From positions 12,954,499 through 13,018,498 of the forward strand of contig JAKGHH010000006.1 of the NCBI GenBank assembly GCA_022828595.1: 64,000 bases of DNA, written 5' to 3'. This DNA comes from Nelumbo lutea (lineage: Eukaryota > Streptophyta > Magnoliopsida > Proteales > Nelumbonaceae). A program made the position numbers and the translations under genes. This document shows, in pieces, positions 59,031 through 64,000 of this stretch (the stretch's first letter is position 1; each line of letters begins with the position of its first letter). The notes below the pieces were generated by a model. That model saw only the letters and a program-made list of their open reading frames with translations. It ran no database searches and was not told where the DNA came from.

Positions 59031-59871
59031 CCCCTCTTCAATATGCACATCGCAACCTAGAACTAGGCATTACACTCCCTGCGCTCAGATGTGCTTTGTT
59101 TTGTGGCGGTAGAGCTCTATCTCTCCATTTGTTGAAATAGGCAACAGGAAGGAGAATGGAGAAGAACAATATGGAGAGAGAGAGAGAGAGGCGGAGGGAA
59201 TGGGAGAGCAACTATCACTGCTGGTTTGATTTGCAACGGCGGTGGTTGGAATGAAGTCGACTAGTGGGAAACTCGAGCTCCTTCCTATTAATCATCAAAC
59301 ATTAATAAAAGAAATATGTGAAGATATTAGTTAATGATGGTGGCCATCGGCTATGTGCCGTTTGGTAGGAAAATCGTGTTAGTATTGACGAGAACCATCG
59401 ACATCACATGTAAGGTCATCTCCTCAAGATTCTTATGTTTTCTAAGCAACTATTCTCATGTGTTGTGGATTAATTAACCAGTTGTAGTCGTACTATCTTT
59501 TGAGCAACACTAGTGCCACTACTAGGTAGTTTAATGGCGTTAATTTATCGTCGAGAGAGAGAGAGAGAGAGGGGAATCTTCACCACCAATGGGTCCAAAT
59601 GTAGAAGACAGTGAGCATTAGATTTGTTGATGGAGAGAGAGACAATGGGGGAGAGGGAGAGAGAAATGAGAGAATGAGAAGAGGTCGAGGAAGAGGGTGT
59701 TTTTCTCTTAAGGGCAAAAAGGATTTTTCATCCTTTTAAGTTATGATTTAATGACAATAGCAATTGTTAGAAACAATAGGGATACCCTAAGACAATAGTT
59801 AAATAGTAAGGATAGAATTAGTCAATTAACTAAACACTAAGGGTAGTTTAAGAAATTTGCCCTTAAATATA

Positions 59872-61590
59872 ATTGAAGTTATAATTTAAATTATATATTA
59901 AATTATAACTAATAGTGATTAAATTTTCAACTATAATTAATAGTAATTATATTTTAATTTTCTAATTTAAATTTATATTTAAATATAATTTAAAATTAAA
60001 TTATAATTAAACTATAATTGATAAAATTAAAGTTTGTTGAATTATATTTAAACTATATTTAAATTATATATTTAAATCCCAATGGTTCAACTATAAGTTT
60101 AATTATCAATGAATTACAATTTGAAAATAAATTATAAAATGACAAAATAATATTCAACTATATTATTTAAATGAAATTCACTTCAAACTATAATCAACGT
60201 GAATTACATTTAAATTGTATGTTAAATTTGCATTATATATTTAAATATAATTTAAGTTTTAAATTAAATTATATCTTAAACTATATTTAAATATATTTTA
60301 AACTATAACTAATATTAATTATATTTAAGTATAATTATATATTTAAAAATAAATTAGAAAATAAAAAAAAATAATTATTAGTTTCAATAATTTATATTTT
60401 TATTATTTAAAATAAATTCCATTTCAAATTGTAATTAACAGAAATTAATTTTAAATTAAATTTAAATATAATGTAAGTTATCATTTAAATTATATTTTAA
60501 ATAGTAATTAAATTATACTTGAAATTGTAACTAATATAATTAAAATTTAAATCGTAATTAATAGTAATTTTATTTTCAATTTGAATTATATATTTAAATA
60601 CAATTTAAGATATAGATAGCAAAAAAATACATATATTTACCGAAACTTGTCATAAATTAGAAGAAATGAATAGAAATTAGCCAAGAAAATAACTAAAAAT
60701 AATGTACCAATATTTCTGGAAGATAATATAGTTTCCAGAAATTAATAGAAATAGCATAAAATTACCAATAACTAACAAAAATGAATTAAAATTGTTTACA
60801 ATGATTATGATATATTACCAAAAATCAACATAAATAACCATTAATTATTGAATTATTGTTAAAATATTATATACTTATTTTATAGTAAATTCACAAAAAA
60901 AAAATCATAAAAAAATACAGAAATTATAATCACGAATATGATAATTAATAGAAATAGATAATATGATAACCAAGAATATGATAAATTAATTTTCAATATT
61001 TTCAGAAAATATGATAATTTCCAAAATTAATTGAAATAACAGAAAATACCAATAATTACAAAAAAGTGTCATTAATTAGTAGAATTGAGCAGAAATTAAA
61101 CAAGAAAATAAAAAATAAATTACCAATATTTTTAGGAAATATGATAATTTCCAGAAATTAATAAAAATAACAAAAAATCACCGATAATTAACAAAAAGCA
61201 TCATAATTACCAAAAATTATCCAAAAAATGAATTAATATTATTTCCAATAAATATGATAGATTACCAAAAAATAACATAAATAACCATTAAAAGTACTTT
61301 GTGAAAATATGTACTAATTATCAATAATCTTCAAGAAATTAATAAAAGTAATTACAAGACTTTCTCAGAAATAACGGGAAATTACCAAAAATTGTCATTA
61401 GTTAGTGGAAGTGAACATAATTAAAATACATTGGTTTTTTCATATAGATTATAAATCATATAATTTAATCATTACAATCCTTGCCTATGATGGTATTAGT
61501 TCATAGTGTTATAATGGAAAACATAAAAAAATGTGTTTACTATTATTTATTTCCATTGTTTTGCTTTTGCTTAACAAAGGCTGTGCATCA
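59872..61590. repeat. AT-rich tract with decayed tandem units
   Basis: Before the MULE landed this was joined to 54370-54493, which has the same ATATTTAAATTATA-type words. From about 60680 to 61300 a unit with ATATGATAATTTCCAGAAAT, then ATAACCATTAA recurs about three times. No gene. Confidence 0.6.
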
Positions 61591-61848
61591 CACAGGTTCC
61601 TACTAGTATATACCTTAAACATAAAACTTAATGAGAGGGATTTAAATGAGAAGAAATGTGATTGTTCAAATTACATTCCTATTCTACAATTAAAGCAAGA
61701 CCAAATTCAAAAATTGGAATATTTTAGCCAAACAAAAATTCCAAATTATCATTCACACTTTTAATGGTAGTATAGAAATTGGGATATTTTAATGAAACAA
61801 AAGTTCCAAACTATCATTCACACTTACGATAATATAGATATTTGCCTC
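61591..61848 (-). mobile_element. Possible Helitron 5' end fragment
   Basis: The minus strand starts TCTATATTATCGTAAGTG near 61848, after an A. The body shares the order of words CTTAATGAGA, then ACAATTA, then ATATTTTAG with the Helitron-like element at 13157-14409. No 3' hairpin was found. Confidence 0.35.
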
Positions 61849-62432
61849 CCTTATCAAATTTGGGATGCATGCTAATGAACTTGGTGAACACAATTTGTAT
61901 TTTGACACCTGTCCCATAAATATCTCCAACTTACCCTTGAAATAATTCAAATCAAATTTGGTAAGACAGTTGTCAAAGTATTTATTAAGTGTGCCCACAT
62001 CGGGATCTTCTAGATCCCATGTTTACAAACACATTGACGTGTTCACTTATGATTCTATACATAACATGTCACAGCTTTACAAGAAGCAGATCTAGACTTA
62101 ATGTGCTCACAAGGGTGTACCTACTTAGATGTGGCCTTGCCCTAATCAGCCTTCAATGAAAGCAACGTTATTCAAGGAGGACATCATCACTATATTTAGT
62201 ACATCATGATACTTTTTTTGGTAATATGATCAATGTCGTGTGCAACATGCATTTATGATCAGGATGTTGCTAATGTTATGATAAAGAATTGGGATCTGCT
62301 CCTCACAAAATGTGCCTCACACCGACTTCACAGCCACATCCTACCCTGTATTGGGAACATCTTTCCATAAATAATAAATACAAGTACAAGAAATGTTTCT
62401 GATGTGTGGGAGCAGATCTGGACTCTATAATA
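61849..62432. other. Intergenic, no gene seen
   Basis: Mixed sequence. Nothing supported. Confidence 0.35.
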
Positions 62433-62439
62433 AAGTAAA

Positions 62440-62993
62440 GAGAAAATTCTCAATCAGTGCCTTGTACTTTGGCTCGAGTGACAATTTGGTCCCCAAACTT
62501 TAAAATGCGACAATAAGCGCCTGAATTTTCAAAACGTGACAATCCAGTGCCTGAACTTTCAAAATATGACAATCCAGTACCTGCCATTAACCTGTCTGTT
62601 AATTAGTCATTAAGTGACATTTGAAAAGTCAAAAATGCCCTAAGAATGCTATCTAATTCTCTTTATCAACCATCCAAACGTTGACAATAAAATGGACAGT
62701 CTCAAATTCTAGATTCTTCTAAACTATCACCAACGTTTTTAAATAGAAGAGGCTAGGACTTGGGATTGTTCAGCTTTTTTTCAACGTTTGGATGGTTGAT
62801 AAAGAGAATTAGATGGCATTCAAAGGGCATATTTGACTTTTCAAATGTCACTTAATGGATTGCCACATTTTGAAAGTTCAGGCACTGAATTGTCACATTT
62901 TGAAAGTTTGGATATTGGATTGTCGCATTTTAAAGTTTAGGGACCAAATTGTGACTCAGCCAATGTATAAGGTATAGATAAGGAATTTTCCCT
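62440..62993. mobile_element. MULE-type MITE (about 554 bp)
   Basis: GAGAAAATTCTCAATCAGTG pairs with the right end ...AGGAATTTTCCC. Sub-terminal words TTTGGTCCC and GACAATCCAGT are inverted at the right. AAGTAAA lies on both sides (62433-62439 and 62994-63000). The inner arms CCATCCAAACGTTGA and TCAACGTTTGGATGG also pair. Non-coding. Same family as 12469-13097 and 49910-50453. Confidence 0.8.
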
Positions 62994-63164
62994 AAGTAAA
63001 TTAATATGAGAATACATTGCCTTAAGTTTGCTGCTATGAATCAAGGTTTTGGGTATAACCGCACAAGAGTGAGACTGGAAGAGAACAAACTTAGACTGCA
63101 TTTGTTACAATGTCAATGCCGGTTCAATTTTACAAGCAGGTAAGCATGCATTTGTATACCGATA

Positions 63165-63572
63165 ATGATAGTTATCACTTGGAAGACATGTTTGTACTCA
63201 CAATTAATACAAAGTTTGCACTCATTGTTGATTAATGTAAAAGAGAGAGATTTCGGTATTGCGATCCACGTCTCTACTCATTACAACAAAAAATCGTTTA
63301 GTTGGAATACAAAGTTTATCCATAGAAAATTAAAACAGATTATATTCATTAACCGGTCCGAGGGAATTTTTGAATGGTATGTATTTGCTTTTTACACTAA
63401 AAACAAAGGAGCTTTAGAAGACAACTTTTTGCTCGTGAGCAATAAGATGATACCTTTTTGCATCATGAAGACAATAGTGGTGGAGTCCCCATGGATAATT
63501 TATGGTAACCCTTTTTCAGACCTATTTGATATGGTTAACATAAAAAATATGACACACCAGTTACTTAGATAA
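63165..63572 (+). other. 135-codon open stretch, unrecognised
   Basis: Starts MIVITWKTCLYSQLIQSLHS and is rich in Ile, Lys, Phe and aromatic residues. I recognise no domain, signal peptide or repeat. It is long for chance in A/T-rich DNA but has no supporting context, so it could be a decayed transposon piece. Confidence 0.2.
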
Positions 63573-63587
63573 TTATATTGTGTGAAC

Positions 63588-63872
63588 CATGCTTTTTAAA
63601 ATCGGATCAGACCGGATGGTTAGGCCAGAAAAACTGGGAATAAGTTATTTGACCAGTTTTGTTTTACCCCAAAATCGTCATTTTGGCCAAAAATCATTGA
63701 TTTGGTCAGTAACCGTTGAACTGGTCAAATGACAAAAAACCATTGATTTATCCAGTGATTTTTTACCGTTTTTTAATTTTTTTTGTCAAAACGGACCAGT
63801 CCTTCAGTTCAAACAATTGGACTGTTTGACCTGAAAACTGAACCCCTGAACAGTTTGGTTTTAAAAACCTTG
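63588..63872. mobile_element. hAT-type MITE (285 bp)
   Basis: Starts CATGCTTTTTAAAATCGG and ends ...GGTTTTAAAAACCTTG. A perfect 8-bp duplication, GTGTGAAC, lies at 63580-63587 and 63873-63880. Same family as 22592-22895: both share GTCAAAACGG near the middle of the right half and similar ends. Non-coding. Confidence 0.83.
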
Positions 63873-64000
63873 GTGTGAACTATACAACTACTCATTGTCC
63901 TGTTCTTGGCGCTACAACATGGATGCTCCAGGCCAACCTCACTCCCGCACTAATGCACCACCTAACCCTAGCTTTTTAAACGGGCTGGGCTAGATTTTTG

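Larger units (their letters stand above)
54494..59862. mobile_element. MULE with long inverted ends, split by a gypsy insertion
   Basis: Left end GGGAAAATTTCTTAAACTAC and right end ...GTTTAAGAAATTTGCCC are inverted; pairing continues for about 100 bp. Perfect 9-bp duplications flank the whole unit. Without the gypsy (55123 to about 58950-59030) the MULE is about 1.5 kb. It has no transposase gene. Interior: C/T-rich leader, TCTCAGATCTGAGA repeats at 54830-55060 and GA tracts at 59160-59700. It landed in an A/T tract that continues at 59872. Confidence 0.83.

Noticed and set aside
61531..61764. 77-codon plus-strand open stretch
   Set aside because: Falls within A/T-rich Helitron-like sequence; no domain.
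1..64000. CRISPR array, prophage, operon or bacterial toxin-antitoxin system
   Set aside because: No regularly spaced repeats with unique spacers and no bacterial gene layout; introns and retroelements show plant nuclear DNA.

Overview
This is flowering-plant nuclear DNA, gene-poor and full of transposable elements. The evidence is a 24-exon gene with GT-AG introns, Ty1/copia and Ty3/gypsy elements, L1- and RTE-type LINEs, a tRNA-derived SINE, Helitron-like ends, Mutator-like and hAT-like elements, MITEs and long AT-rich tracts. I cannot name the species. The intron sizes and dense old repeats suggest a medium or large genome.

The one clearly functional gene is on the minus strand at 23850-44582. 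It is a kinesin-7 with an N-terminal motor, a coiled-coil stalk and a C-terminal RING finger, like Arabidopsis KIN7D/KIN7C (the MKRP2 group). All 24 exons can be followed with correct phase from ATG to stop, giving 1096 codons plus the stop. The motor and RING residues are intact. Its introns are a trap for mobile elements. Intron 9 (8.7 kb) holds three L1-type LINEs, one nested in another, an RTE LINE and a solo LTR. Other introns hold a SINE, a LINE tail and MITEs.

Region by region. 1-2950: 5' part of an L1-type LINE (minus). 2956-7699: a complete but broken Ty1/copia element with LTR ends TA...CT and a 5-bp target duplication. 7705-9300: coding-like minus-strand remnant. 10600-14409: two Helitron-like units facing each other, with a MULE-type MITE between them. 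15600-16870: 5' end of a second copia (minus). About 17080-17720: LRR-protein pseudogene. 18590-18900: gypsy integrase remnant. 19230-23480: MITEs, minisatellites and AT-rich DNA. 23850-44582: kinesin. 46490-46835: GAGCTC-rich inverted repeat. 48032-49252: Pack-MULE-like element with a perfect 9-bp target duplication. 49910-53927: MITEs and a solo LTR. 54494-59862: a MULE with perfect 9-bp target duplication, split by an RT-less gypsy element. 59872-61600: AT-rich. 62440-63872: a MULE-type MITE and a hAT-type MITE.

Except for the kinesin, every coding trace is a transposon or a broken gene. Nothing suggests an operon, prophage, CRISPR array or organellar DNA. The main new information is structural: several elements can be bounded to the base by their target-site duplications, and their nesting gives an order of insertion.
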